The notes below the pieces were generated by a model that was not told where the DNA came from, did not search any database, and saw only the letters and a program-made list of their open reading frames with translations. This document shows positions 31,094-42,182 of a stretch of 64,000 nt of DNA, piece after piece. Both the position numbers and the translations under genes were made by a program. The stretch is from Brachypodium distachyon (lineage: Eukaryota > Streptophyta > Magnoliopsida > Poales > Poaceae), in the NCBI RefSeq assembly GCF_000005505.3, contig NC_016135.3, forward strand, positions 7,906,613 to 7,970,612, given 5' to 3'. Within the stretch, counting starts at the first letter, position 1; every line of letters starts with the position of its first letter.

Positions 31094-34000
31094 TGTAACA
31101 GCCCGAGAGCAAGTTTTACATTTAAGCCCTTGTTTGGACCTGTTTGTAATTTAATTCTTGTCGCATAACATGTTACATTTGCATCCATGCCATGCCATGA
31201 TCTATTTATTTGTGTCACATGAGTTTTAAAGTTGCATCTCAACTTGTGCTTGGAATTCTTGTTGTGTGATTTCTTTTTGCTAGAAGGTTCAAATATAAAT
31301 CACCCTCCTTTGAGTTTGAATTCTTTTTCCTCTATTTTGCAAATGAGATTCAAATGGGTTTTGTTTTAAACCTTTAACCCCATTTGAATATTTCCAAATA
31401 GTAGTGCCATATTTGAATTCTTCTACTTCTCAGCTTTTCAAAATGGTATTTGAAATTTGAATCCAAAAGCATTTGCAAAAACAGAAAACAGAAAAAGGAA
31501 AAAAAAAAGAAAAGCCTTACCTGCTTACCAGGACCGAGCCGGCCCAACAGCCGCCTCGGCCAAGCCTCGCGCGCGCTCCCTGCAGCCCCGCCGCTCCACC
31601 CCGCAGCGCCGCGGCCCCCTTCTCCCATGCTCGGCCCCGCAGCGCAGGCCTCAGCCTAGCAGCCTAGCGCGTCGCCCCGCCGTGCGCTTCTCCGCGTCGA
31701 AGACGTACTTTGCGAAATGCGCCACCTCTCGCAGCGTCTTCCTCCTCACCTTTTTCGTGCTTCCGGCCGGTGAGCCCCCCCCCCCCCCCCCCCGTGCGCC
31801 ACGTCGACGCGACCGTGACAGCTCCCCTCCGCCTCGCCTACTTAAGCTGCGCCGCACCTCTCCTACCCGCGCCGCCTCTAGGAAACTCTAGTTAGGGTTT
31901 TCTCCTTCCCTTCTGCGCAGCACCGTCGCCCTGCTCTTCGGTCGTGGACACCACCACGTAGCGCCGCCGTCTCCGGCCGAAGGGCGACGCCCCGAGCTGC
32001 GCCTCGTTATCATCTACGCGCAAGTGCAAGGAATTGAACGGGAGACGTCTACGTCGACGCCTAGGACATCTTCCCCAACTCCGACAGCCGCCTCTTCTTC
32101 GACAAATTCCGGCGAGGTCGTCGACTCTTTCCTCGTCAGCTTCCTCCTGAAGATCTGGGGTGGGCTGCTCTTCCTCTTGCCTCTTTCCGTGCCGTTTTTC
32201 ATGCACGGTAGCATCATAGCCAAGCGCGCGCGCTCCACCGTGCGCCGGCGAACTTCGGCTCGTCGCCGCGCCGTCGTCTCCTTAAGGATGTTGTGATGGC
32301 CTTCGTGCCACCTAGACTCTCTCTGCGCGCCACTTCCGTTTTTCGGTGTTAGGGAGCCCCTCCGCCACTAGCTTGGTCGCCGGCGACGCGCCCCGCCGTG
32401 GCCGCCGCGCGTGCCCCAAGCAGCCGTCTTGGCTTTGTTCAAAAGGGTTCGCACCCTTTATCTAGTAAGATCCGTTCCACCGCCCGCCTGGTTACCTCGC
32501 TCGTCCGTTCGCTCGGTCAGGGCGACCCGCGTTCAAATCCCCGTGGCCGCAGGGGTAAAACCCCCAAATTTTTGTGCTTAAACCGGCCACTGACAAGTGG
32601 GCACCATGAACCCACCTGTCAGTCGCCTGGTGCACCGATGCGCCTGGTGGACCGAGTCCATGCGCCGGGTCCGTGTGGTTTTCTTTTCGGTTTTTGTTTA
32701 ATTGCAAAAAATTGTGTTAATCTTGTTTAAATCCTAGAAAATGCATGCTATGTCCAAATTGAGCAAACCATATATGTTTTGGAATCAGAAAAATGCAAGG
32801 AATTTAACTGTGCAATTATAATTACATTTTTGACGTATGAACTTGTTTAGTCTCTAGTTTAAAATTGGTAACCCTTTTGTAATAAGTGTAAACATCAAAG
32901 TTGATCCCTGTAACTTGTAGAACACAGTAGCATACTTGGTTATGCCACTGGTGTAGTTTAAAGCTACTGTTTACCATGTTCTAATCACCTAATGGTTAAC
33001 TTTGTGGATAAATGGAATCCTTTCACTTGCATCTTGTTGCATCATGTTGTCACATGCCATCTCATGTTGTATTGTGCATTGCACCTATGAGTTGTTACTT
33101 ATTTGCATATTGTGTGATTTGGATCTTTATGATAGCGACTCTGACTTACTCCGTCGATGATCCGGGTTCCCACATTTCTTCGGATCCCCTCTCTCGGTGC
33201 CCAGCGATCGAGAATCCAGGCAAGCAGCCATTCCTTGAACATGTTGATTATACCAATGCCTCTCTCTCATTCTTGCATTAAGTTACGTTCTCGGTTCTTG
33301 TCACGATGCCTCTAGGACTGCATGGCTTTAGTCAGCTCTACTCAAATGTCTGTTGTCTTGTTCCTTATCCTATTACCATGTCACATGTTTGTTATTGCCC
33401 TAGTTGGTCATTAGAATTCTGCTTAGATTGCTAGTCTAGTGTCCTTACTTGGGGTTACACAATTGCTACATCCACAGGCTACTTTTCTGTAATTAATTGC
33501 AATTATTTGAATTGTGACCTGATATTACCTGCACAAGGCAACGATGGGAGGCCGTGCTAACGCATTGGTGTTTTGTTCCATTGGCACCGACCTAAGGACT
33601 GAGTTCTCGTTTTCGCCGACCCAAGAAACTTTGTGCTAACCGCTCGTGGGAGAATATATGGGTTCCCCCTCGGCTTAGTACTCGTTTCATAGCTCTTCCA
33701 GGGGCCACATAGTTCGGGCGTTCCGTTTGGCATATTGCATATACACTGGTGTTGTGTTTGGAGTCTTGTTGATACTTTGCATACATATAGGATTGCGGCA
33801 CTAGTCTGGAGTGGTCATTCTGCGGACACTGAACCACTACCAGCTGTCCTCGCAACTCTTGAGTCCATACGACGCTTCGGCCGGGCTCTCGTTTCGGATT
33901 AGACTCAGTTGCGTGGTCCCCTGGATTAGTTGTGAGGCTTGGAAACGTCGTGTCGCTCAATCCTGCCGGCACATGTTTTTGCGTGTGTTCCATGCTAGTG

Positions 34001-34896
34001 GCATCAAGGGTTGGACGAACGTGTACGGGTAATTGGCACACCCTGCAGAGATAAATCTTTCGGAAAGCCGTGTCCGCGGTCATGGACGACTTGGTTGGTC
34101 ATTACTTGATCATAGAGAACTCATACCAATTAATTAACTTGCTCTCCTAAACCTAAGTAGTAATTAGCCTTAATCATGGATATGCCTAAAACTGCTTAAG
34201 TGTGAGTGCCTTTGGATCTTTTCTCACAAGGGGTTGAGGGGGTGATAAGAGGTTATGTTTGTTTGGTGTTAGTTGTTAGATCATCACCTCACTTGGTAGA
34301 CGCTCCTTATCCTCTATCTAGACGATGTCATTAGCGTGTCTCTCCAGATATATCGCTGCCGCATAACCCACCTTTCATCCATCCTTTGAGACTGGTTGCA
34401 TATCTAGTTTAGATCTCCCGAAACTCTTGCGAGTACTTTGTACTCAGTTGCTTTGCAACATTGTTTTCTCCAGAGTTTCTGGAGGAACAGGTGAGTGGTT
34501 ACTTCGTGGAGTTTGACGACAACAGCTTCGACGTTTAGCCAGAAGATTCCAGAGCAGGGTTCTGAGAACTTGTGGCGGCTCTCCTTTTCAATTTCAGCCT
34601 CTTAGGCAATAATTGTAATTTGTCCGTACTCGGGCCTAATTTGCTTCCGCCGGTGTAATGATGATTGTGGACATGTGTCCGTGAGTTGTAATAACTTGGT
34701 ATTTTGCTCCATGTATGAGCTTAACTTAATTCTTGTGCCTTAGAGTGATGTAATTATATCATTGTTGTTCCAACCTGCGGTGAATACATTGCGTGTATGT
34801 TGTGAAGTGTTCATCGTAGGGAGGCACTAGGACTTGATTTATGCACGGGTTAGCATTTGGAGCTAAATTGCATAAATTCAGTCTCGGGGTCTCACA
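31094..34896 (+). repeat. Tekay-2 5' LTR, 3.8 kb
   Basis: It starts TGTAACAGCCCGAGAGC and ends GGTCTCACA, just before the primer site. The first about 820 bp match the 3' copy at 39194-40029. The layout is AT-rich, then a GC-rich block (31530-32420) with a run of 19 C at 31775-31793, then a long AT-rich tail. ORFs inside do not look coding. This explains the long stretch without genes. Confidence 0.88.
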
Positions 34897-34899
34897 ATT

Positions 34900-34912
34900 T
34901 GGTATCGGAGCC
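34900..34912 (+). other. Tekay-2 primer-binding site
   Basis: TGGTATCGGAGCC lies three bases after the LTR end. It matches the initiator-Met tRNA complement TGGTATCAGAGC with one mismatch. Confidence 0.85.
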
Positions 34913-35255
34913 TCGCTGCCCTTAGGTTTCTCCCTGGTTAGAAATGGTCGAAGTTGAGTCTAGTAACTATTTCACCTCTGAACTATTTGAAAAAATGGAA
35001 AAGTAGACTCTGATTTTTCTTCTTTTCCCACCCACCCACCCTTCTTGTTTTTGATAAATTCCCTCTTTCCTCAGTTTATAAACTAGGTATCTCGGGGTTT
35101 GTTTTCCGTAGTTCCTTTTAGTTGGTGGTATTCAAGTTCTGTTGTGGTTTTCGTTGTCAGAGAAAAGACCTTTTCTTCTTGTTTAGCTCATATCTATAGT
35201 GCATAGATAAAGCTAGTTCTTCCAAAGTTCTAATCCTGCAATCACTTTCTTTCAG

Positions 35256-36003
35256 ATGTCGCTCTACACTCCTCCTCGTCCACAGGTGGTCTTGATGTCC
35301 AACTGTGAGACAACACAAGGTTTTCCTGAGGTGCTCCGTGAGATCATGAGGCAAATCGGTTTCCGATACCAGCCGGAGTACACGGTATTCGAGGATTACC
35401 GTGACTTCAACCAGGAGTACTACCGTGCCGTTGTCCGCCTCCACCAAGACGTGCCTTCAGAAAAGTTTCCGGTGCACAAAGCAGTGGGAACTGGGCATAC
35501 CATCAAGTTGGCAATCCAACAGGTGGCGTACATGTGCGTGACCCTACTCCGTAGGAAGTACGAAAGGCTGGACAAAGGACCGTTCAAGCACATCCCAAGA
35601 GGCTTCATCACGTTCGAGAACAAGTTCTTCACACTTCCAGGCTTGCCCGATGAGAAGGTTGCGAATGACAGCTATGATCTCTGCAACTTCGTGTCAAGCC
35701 AGGAGCACATGATGGCAAACATGCGCACCGAGATCGACCACTACCGCAAGCAGCTGTGGATAGCACTTGGTCACCTCTCCGCCGTGGTTGATGCAGGAAT
35801 GTAGGAGAATGAAGTTTGCTATCCTCCAAGACCTCCTGTTCCTGAGAGACTCCATGCGTTTCCAGTGGATGGGTTTACTCCAGCACGTGGTCAACCAAGA
35901 GTGATCGAGAGTACGTACCTTCCGCGTCAGTTCCTATACGGGGAACAGAAGGCAGATGCGTACGTGTTCCCGTACTCTCCGCAGCTCCTCCCGAGGTTCT
36001 GAC
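35256..36003 (+). pseudogene. Tekay-2 pre-gag ORF with dsRNA-binding-like fold pattern
   Basis: The ATG at 35256 starts a 182-codon ORF ending at TAG 35802. The same frame then stays open to TGA at 36001, adding about 66 codons, so the original product was probably about 248 residues with one acquired stop. Residues about 24-94 fit the alpha-beta-beta-beta-alpha layout of a dsRNA-binding domain: helix FPEVLREIMRQIG, PEY turn, strands around YTVFEDY and YYRAVVRL, then GTGHTIKLAIQQVAY as the GxG...K...A helix. The canonical second Lys is missing. After it come a KGPFKHIPR segment, a short helical region, and a Pro-rich tail. It sits between the primer site and gag. Function unknown; RNA binding is my inference. 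Confidence 0.6.
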
Positions 36004-36240
36004 AGCTTTGTCAGGATAGGTCTCTTGTATCCGTAGTTCCATCTATGGCCGCACTTCCTGTACGTTGTGAATGGCAAGATGAGTAGTGTAATCTTTCCTT
36101 TGTTTTGGATGGTCGTAATCACTAAATCTTTGGATGGCACTATGTGGTATTTCAGACTTCATGTTGTCCTTTAATCCTGTCTTTGAGGTTTACGTCATGC
36201 ATTATGTTTCAACTGTTGTGTAAAGCATTGTGCAAACAGG

Positions 36241-37495
36241 ATGGCACCTGTTCGTCGTGATCCTCCTCCTCCACCTGAGTTGGGCAACATACTACTTCAG
36301 ATGGGGCAAATCCTTGAGCGTATGAACAACCAGCAAGTCAATCAGGGCAACAATGCAAACAGTAGAGCTAATGACAGGGTTTCCATCAAGGAGTTTCTTG
36401 CTCTCAATCCAAGGACTTTCTCTCTACCTTCAGAACCACTTGATGCTGATGACTGGCTTCGTGAGATGGTTCGCGCTCTTTGCACGGTTCGTGTGGCAAA
36501 TGAGGACAAGGTTCCTTTCGCGACCTACCTCATCCGAGGTGAAGCAGCCGCATGGTGGGAGAATTTCCAAGCCTCCAAGCACCCTGATGAAGTCATCACT
36601 TGGTTTGACTTCCAGGACGCTTTCCTAAAGCACCACATCCCAGCTGGTCTGATGGACAGAAAGCGTGAGGAATTCTGCAGTTTGACTCAGGGCAAGAGTT
36701 CTGTTCTGGAATACTGCAAGGATTTCAACCGTCTTGCTCGCTACGCTGGCGATGAGATCTCTATTGACTTGAAGAAACAAGAAAGGTTTCATAAGGGTCT
36801 CAATCCGTCTGTGAAGTATGCTCTCAATCTCATCAGGTGCAATTCTTTTGAAGACTTGGTCAATACTGCTCTGCAAGCTGACCATGGCCGTGCACAGCTT
36901 GAGGATTCTCGCAAACACTCTCGTGATACTGGGTCTTCTTCCTCAGGCAACAACAATGCTGGTTCTCAAAAACAGAGGTTGTGGGTTCCCAACAACGCAA
37001 CTGTCCGTCCAGCATATGGTCAGAGGAATGGTGGTCAAGGTTCCCGCCCACCCTCCCAGGCTGTCTCTCTCAAGAGCTACAATGGGCAGCAAAGACCTCA
37101 GAATCAGAACAGTGACACCAGAGTCTGTTACAAGTGCAAACAGCCAGGCCACATTGCGACTCACTGCCCTATGAACCAGATTTAGGCAGCACCTCTCCCT
37201 CCTCCAAGCAAGGCGATGGTTCCAGCTCAGGGTAATCAGCAAAGGTCTTATGACAACAACAAGCCTAATGCCAGCTGTGCCCGCGTCAATCATGTCAATG
37301 CTGAGCAAGCAGAGGAACCTACCGACGTTGTCATCGGTAAATTGCATGTTAATTCTGTTCTTGCTAAAGTATTATTTGACACTGGAGCATCGCATTCTTT
37401 TGTTTCGCACTCCTTTGCACGAGCAATTGACTTGCAACAGGACACCTTGCTTACCCCTGTTCTAATCCAAACCCCTGGGTCCCAGTCTAGGTCAA
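36241..37495 (+). pseudogene. gag-pro: Tekay-2 gag and protease
   Basis: The ATG at 36241 starts gag (315 codons): a Pro-rich start, then a Retrotrans_gag domain at residues about 60-215 with AAWWENF near residue 105, a basic Ser/Gly/Asn-rich linker, and a CCHC knuckle at 37126-37167 (CYKCKQPGHIATHC). A TAG at 37183 ends it, yet the frame continues open into protease, so one stop (a Gln codon is plausible) interrupts a single gag-pro ORF. The protease DTGAS active site has its Asp at 37378-37380. At about 37495 a deletion joins protease out of frame to the end of RT. Gag itself looks intact and could supply capsid. Confidence 0.85.
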
Positions 37496-37757
37496 TTTCT
37501 CCAAAATTGCCAAGCCTTTGACCGACCTTCTCAAGAAAGACAATAAGTTTGTTTGGACCTCTCAGTGCGAAGAGGGCTTTAAACTTTTGAAGGAAAAACT
37601 CACTACACGTCCTATCTTGGCTCCTCCAGATACTACACAACCTTTCCAAATCTATTGCGATGCATCTCGCCAAGGTCTAGGCGCTATCCTTTTCCAAGAT
37701 AGGAAAGTTGTGGCATATGCGTCTCGCCAACTTCATCCAAATGAACTCAACTATCCT
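37496..37757 (+). pseudogene. pol: Tekay-2 RT/RNase H remnant between two deletions
   Basis: This 262-bp island begins in the RT connection region (FSKIAKPLTDLLKK-type, 37497-37535) and ends at the start of RNase H (YCDASRQGLG near 37655, YASRQLHPNELNYP up to 37757). The polymerase palm with its YxDD box and the rest of RNase H are gone. It is out of frame with both neighbours: the frame changes at about 37495 and again at about 37757. It gives no functional enzyme and marks two separate deletions. Confidence 0.85.
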
Positions 37758-39156
37758 TGATGATTTGGTCAAAAAGGTTTCTGATCAGATAAAAGCTAAA
37801 GATCCCAAAGCTAAGAGATTCTCACTTGATGACAAAGGAACCGTGTTCTTTGATGATCGCATGGTTGTTCCTAATAATCAAGACATAAGAGATTCTATTC
37901 TCAAAGAAGCCCATGACACACCTCCGTCTATTCATCCCGGTTCTACCAAGATATATCAAGACATCAGAAAGAGCAATTGGTGGACTGGAATGAAAGAGCA
38001 CATTGCCAGATATGTGTCTGAATGTGATGTATGTCGCCGTGTTAAGGCAAAGCATCAGAAGCCTGCTGGTCTTCTTCAACCTCTGAGTGTTCCAACATGG
38101 AAGTGGGAGAAGATAGAAATGGACTTCATCACTGGGTTTCCAAAGTCTCGCAAGGGCAATGATGCAATCTTTGTGGTGATCGATCGACTTTCTAAAGTCG
38201 CTCACTTCTTGCCTGTCAAAGAAACAATCTCAGCTAGTCAATTGGCCGAATTGTACACTTCCACAATTGTCTCTCTCCATGGTGTCCTAGTTGAAATAAG
38301 CTCCGATCGTGGAAGTATCTTTACATCCAGATTTTGGGAAAGCTTTCAGAAGGCAATGGGCACTAATCTCCTTTTCAGCACCGCTTATCATCCTCAGACT
38401 AGCGGTCAAGTTCAAAGGGTAAATCAGGTCCTTGAAGACATGCTTCGAGCTTCCTTTGGTATGAAATGGGAGGAATCTCTGCCGTTTGCGGAGTTCTCTT
38501 ACAACAACAGCTATCAAGCAAGTTTGGGCATGGCGCCATTCACTTTCCTCCATGGTCGCAAATGTCGCACTCCCTTGAAATGGACCGAGGCAGGTGAACG
38601 TCAACTCTTCGGGCCAGATTTGATTCAAGAAGCTGAGTACCAATGCCGTATCATTCGGGAAAATCTGTTAGCAGCTCAATCACGTCATAAGAGCTACTAT
38701 GACAACAAACACCAAGAGGTGGTGTATGCTCCCAGTGATCAGGCGTATCTTCGTGTCACGCCGATGCGAGGTACACATCGTTTCAATGTGAAAGGCAAGC
38801 TTGCGCCTCGTTACATTGGCCCCTTCAAGGTGATCACAAAGCAAGGTGAGGTAGCTTATCGCCTCGAGCTTCCTCTGAATCTCACCAAGGTCCATCCTGT
38901 GTTCCATGTTTCCCAACTCAAACGTTGTTTCAAGGATCCTGGTCGTGCAATCGACCATGAGACCATCGAGCTCTGCGAAGATCTCACTTACAACGAGTGT
39001 CCAGTTCGTGTTCTCGATGTGAAAGAACGTCACACTCGCAACAAAACTCACAAATTCTACAAGATTCTTTGCTCTCATCACTCTGACAAAGAAGCAACAT
39101 GGGAACGTGAAGATCAGTTGCGCAAGAATTATCCTACCTTTCTTGCAGATCCCTGA
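37758..39156 (+). CDS. pol: Tekay-2 integrase with chromodomain, catalytic Glu replaced
   Basis: The frame is open for 482 codons to TGA at 39154, but its first about 16 codons (from 37708) are the RNase H remnant read out of frame. True pol sequence starts at about 37758. Zinc-binding HHCC region at about 37911-38070; core Asp 1 in MDFITG (about 38122), Asp 2 in SSDRGSIF (about 38306). At the place of the catalytic Glu the codon is CAA (Gln, 38413-38415) in GQVQRVN, where the family has GQ(T/V)ERVN. The GPFKVI region is followed by a chromodomain at about 38995-39130 (VLDVKERHTR ... ATWERED). The ORF is long and unbroken, but the Gln should abolish strand transfer. Confidence 0.85.
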
Positions 39157-39180
39157 GAATCTCGGGATGCGATTCCTTTT

Positions 39181-39193
39181 AGTGGGGGAGAAT
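39181..39193 (+). other. Tekay-2 polypurine tract
   Basis: AGTGGGGGAGAAT lies directly before the TGTAACA start of the 3' LTR, the plus-strand primer site. Confidence 0.85.
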
Positions 39194-40029
39194 TGTAACA
39201 CCCAAGAGCAAATTTTACATTTAAGCCCTTGTTTGGACCTATTTGTGATTTAGTTCTTGTCGCATAACATGTTACATTTGCATCCATGCCATGCCATGTC
39301 TATTTATCTGTGTCACATGAGTTTTAAAGTTGCATCTCAACTTGTGGTTGGAATTCTTGTTGTGTGATTTTTTTTTGCTAGAAGGTTCAAATATAAATCA
39401 CCCTCCTTTGAGTTTGAATTCTTTTCCCTCTATTTTGCAAATGAGATTCAAATGGGTTTTGTTTTAAACCTTTAACCCCATTTGAATATTTCCAAATAGT
39501 AGTGCCATCTTTGAATTCTTCTACTTCTCAGCTTTTCAAAATGGTATTTGAAATTTGAATCCAAAAGCATTTGCAAAAACAGAAAACAGAAAAAGGAAAA
39601 AAAAAAGAAAAGCCTTGCCTGCTTATCAGGCCCGAGCCGGCGCAGCAGCCGCCTCAGCCAAGCCTCGCGCGCGCTCCCCGCAGCCCAGCTGCTCCGCCCC
39701 GCAGCGCCGCGGCCCACTTCTCCCGTGCTCGGCCCAGCAGCGCAGGCCTCAGCCCAGCGCGCCGCCCCGCAGTGCGCTTCTCCGCGTCGAAGACGTACTT
39801 CACGAAATGCGTCACCTCTCACAGCGTCTTCCTCCTCACCTTTTTCGCCCTTCCGGCCGGTGAGCCGCCCCCGCCGCGCGCCACGTCGACGCGACCGCGA
39901 CCGCTCCCCTCCGCCTCGCCTACTTACGCTGCGCCTCAGCTCCTCCTACCCGCGCCGCCTCTAGGAAACCCTAGTTAGGGTTTTCTCCTTCCCTTCTGCG
40001 TAGCGCCTCCTTTCCCCTTCGGTCGATGA
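39194..40029 (+). repeat. Tekay-2 3' LTR, first 836 bp only
   Basis: It matches the 5' LTR from its start to about 31945 with scattered differences, including TGTAACACCCAAG in place of TGTAACAGCCCGAG. Similarity stops near 40020-40030. The remaining 3 kb of LTR are not in the window to the right as far as I can see. Confidence 0.8.
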
Positions 40030-41308
40030 TGTCGTCACCGGGATGACACAGGCGCTCACGCGGCGCGGCCAGGACGGCTTGGACGCGGGTTGCTGCCCGG
40101 GACCTCCTCCTTTGTGCCTCCTCTTCTTCTTTTCACCTTTAGTTCTATGCCCTCTGTTTCCCGGTCGGCCGACCCTTGTCTTCTTGCTATGACCAAGCCG
40201 ACCGGTGAGCCGTTGGGTCCGGACATCGAGGCACGCCTTGGGCTATAAAAACGAGGCCGGGGCGCGAAAGGGGGCATTGCCCACTCTTGCTTTCCTCTCC
40301 TCCGGTGCCGAAGACGCGCTTCCGCGGCACCTGAGGACGGAGGCGAGACCGGTGGCTCGTAGGTGCCCGTCGAGGGCGTTTAGCCAGTTCATCTTGTCTC
40401 CGAAGGTGTTGAGGATGATTGAGCCTTCGTGGGGGACACGGTTTCGGCGGGCTTCGGGCTTTCAACGGTGCCGGCATTGTCTTCAATTCGACCCACGGAG
40501 AGGCGGCGCCCGGGTGCTCCACTGCCCTTGTCCAGGTGAGCCATCGCCGCCGTCCATTCACGTCGTCGTTTGGCATTGCGGGGCCCTCGAGGGCGAGCGA
40601 AGGGGGAACCAAGACGAGGGAGGCAGCGGCTTAGGCCATTTCTCCGAACACTCGGCGGGCGCGAGCTTGGTGCACAGGGCGCGTCCGTGGCGTTGTCGGA
40701 ACACAGTTGGCAATAGATGAAGGCTCCCCCGGGGCGCGGACGAGGGGGTGCGGACGTGGCCATGATGCGCACGGCATCGATGAGCGACCGTCACGGCGCA
40801 CCGGGAGCGGCACGGGCGCTGCCTTGACGCGCACAGGGCTGGCGGGCGACGGGCTTGGTATGCCGGGGACGATGTGGGCGTGGCCGCAGCGTGCGCTCGG
40901 AGTGCGCTCGGCGCGGCCTACACGCCGGAGGTGGTTCGTTCGGACCGTGTGGCCGCGTCGAATTCCGTCGATGGCTTGTCCGGCGTTCTTGACCGAGCGG
41001 GTCCGGCGTGGCATGCCGCGCACGGCGTGAGCGCGGTCCAGGTGTTCCAGGCGCGCGCGTGGGGCGTGCTTGGAGCAGGCGCAGGCGTCGGCCAAACGCG
41101 TTGCGTGCATCCACCTTTTTTTTCTCGGGCCGGCCCGGCGACTGGGCTGTGGGCCTCGGACTGCCCGTGGGGGGAGATAACTCCTTCCCCCCCTTCTTTC
41201 TCCTTTTTTTTGGTTGCGCATCGCCTCGCAACATAGATTTTCCCTAGCCGCTTCCTTAGGAATTTTTGCGACTTGTACTAATCTTTTAGGCGTCCTCTCA
41301 TAGGTGAG
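40030..41308. other. GC-rich LTR-like or upstream region of unknown origin
   Basis: It starts TGTCGTCACC at 40030, where Tekay-2 similarity ends, and runs to the aORF-C start codon. TATAAAAA at about 40244-40251 (plus) looks like a core promoter. A pyrimidine-rich stretch lies at about 41180-41215. It could be the 3' LTR of Tat-C plus the aORF leader, but I found no matching copy in the window and no safe LTR end. Long ORFs (up to 268 codons, minus) look like GC-rich chance frames. Confidence 0.4.
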
Positions 41309-41396
41309 ATGGCGGGATCCGACGTGGAGCATCGTGATGGCACCAGTGGGACCGTTGAGAGGGAGGCTTCCCACGGGAGCGGGGGCGAGGCGCGGG

Positions 41397-42182
41397 TGTC
41401 GTCGCTCGGCGCTCCGACACCGGGGGCGTGCGGCCACGTCCCCCTTTTAGGTTCGGTAGGGGCATCTGGGGCGGAGACCCGGCGATCGCCGGCACGGCTG
41501 ATGAGGTCCCACGAGGCCGGTGAGACAAAGTGCTAAGGGTACGCGCTGGCCCTAGAACAAGTGCGCGCACGTTTTTTACCCAGGTTCGGGCCACCCGGAG
41601 GTGTAAAACCCTACGTCCTACCTGTCTGAGCTGATATTGATTACAGATCAAGTGTATACAAGTTGCCGGGCAAGCTCTCGGGCTTCCTCTCAGTGTCTAA
41701 GTATTCCTTACTGCTCTATGCTGGCTGTCCCACGCAACTCTCCCCGGTGAGCTGGTGGCATGCATGGGTGCCACCTCCGCTGCTAGGGGCCTAAGACCTT
41801 AGGGTAGGATTAGACAACCACTGTTCCTTGGATCGGACGGGTAGCTACCCGTCGAACAGCTCGTTTACTGAGCCGCGCGCCTTACTCCTTGCCTTGGTGG
41901 GACCAAGCGTCCTGCGCTCGCCACGCGCCCGGGAACCTCCAGTCCCCGCCAGTCGACCCCGGGAAGCACCCGGGCCCAGCGCACCCGGGAACCTCCTCCC
42001 GGGAAGCAGCTTCCCGGGAGGTGCCCAAGCGGGAATATTCTCCGAAGCCCCGCTAGCCCCTTTCGGGCCGGTAGCTTGCCGGGGAGCTCACAGACGCTCC
42101 CCGGGATGAGACCTTCCCGGGAACCGGGAGAGGGGCCCACGCGTCGCGCAGCGGTGGTACCCTGGGTGCCACTGGTGCGACA
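41397..42182 (-). repeat. Tat-D 3' LTR (786 bp, promoter-deleted)
   Basis: Plus-strand ends are TGTCGTCGCTC and TGCGACA. Against its partner at 49040-50025 it lacks about 150 bp around 49371-49520, which hold the TATA box, and about 48 bp near 49725-49772. The purine-rich GCAGGGGCTAC on the minus strand next to it (42183-42193) is the polypurine tract. Confidence 0.92.

Larger units (their letters stand above)
31094..40029 (+). mobile_element. Tekay-2: chromovirus with internal pol deletion
   Basis: Order: a 3.8-kb 5' LTR, primer site, pre-gag ORF, gag-protease, a short RT/RNase H remnant, integrase with chromodomain, polypurine tract, and the first 836 bp of the 3' LTR. The 3' LTR breaks at about 40029, where Tat-C-related DNA begins, so the right TSD is not visible. 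RT and most of RNase H are deleted, and the integrase catalytic Glu is changed, so this copy could only move with help. Confidence 0.85.

Noticed and set aside
32461..32560. A tRNA-like B box (GTTCAAATCCCC) in the Tekay-2 LTR
   Set aside because: No cloverleaf stems or A box fit around it; it is not a tRNA gene.
41178..41232. Pyrimidine-rich stretch and a CAACA as the right end of a Tat-C 3' LTR
   Set aside because: Possible, but no partner LTR or TSD is in the window to support the boundary, so I left the LTR undefined.
40631..41437. A 268-codon minus-strand ORF
   Set aside because: Arg/Pro/Ala-rich GC-driven frame that crosses the Tat-D LTR boundary at 41397, so it cannot predate that insertion.
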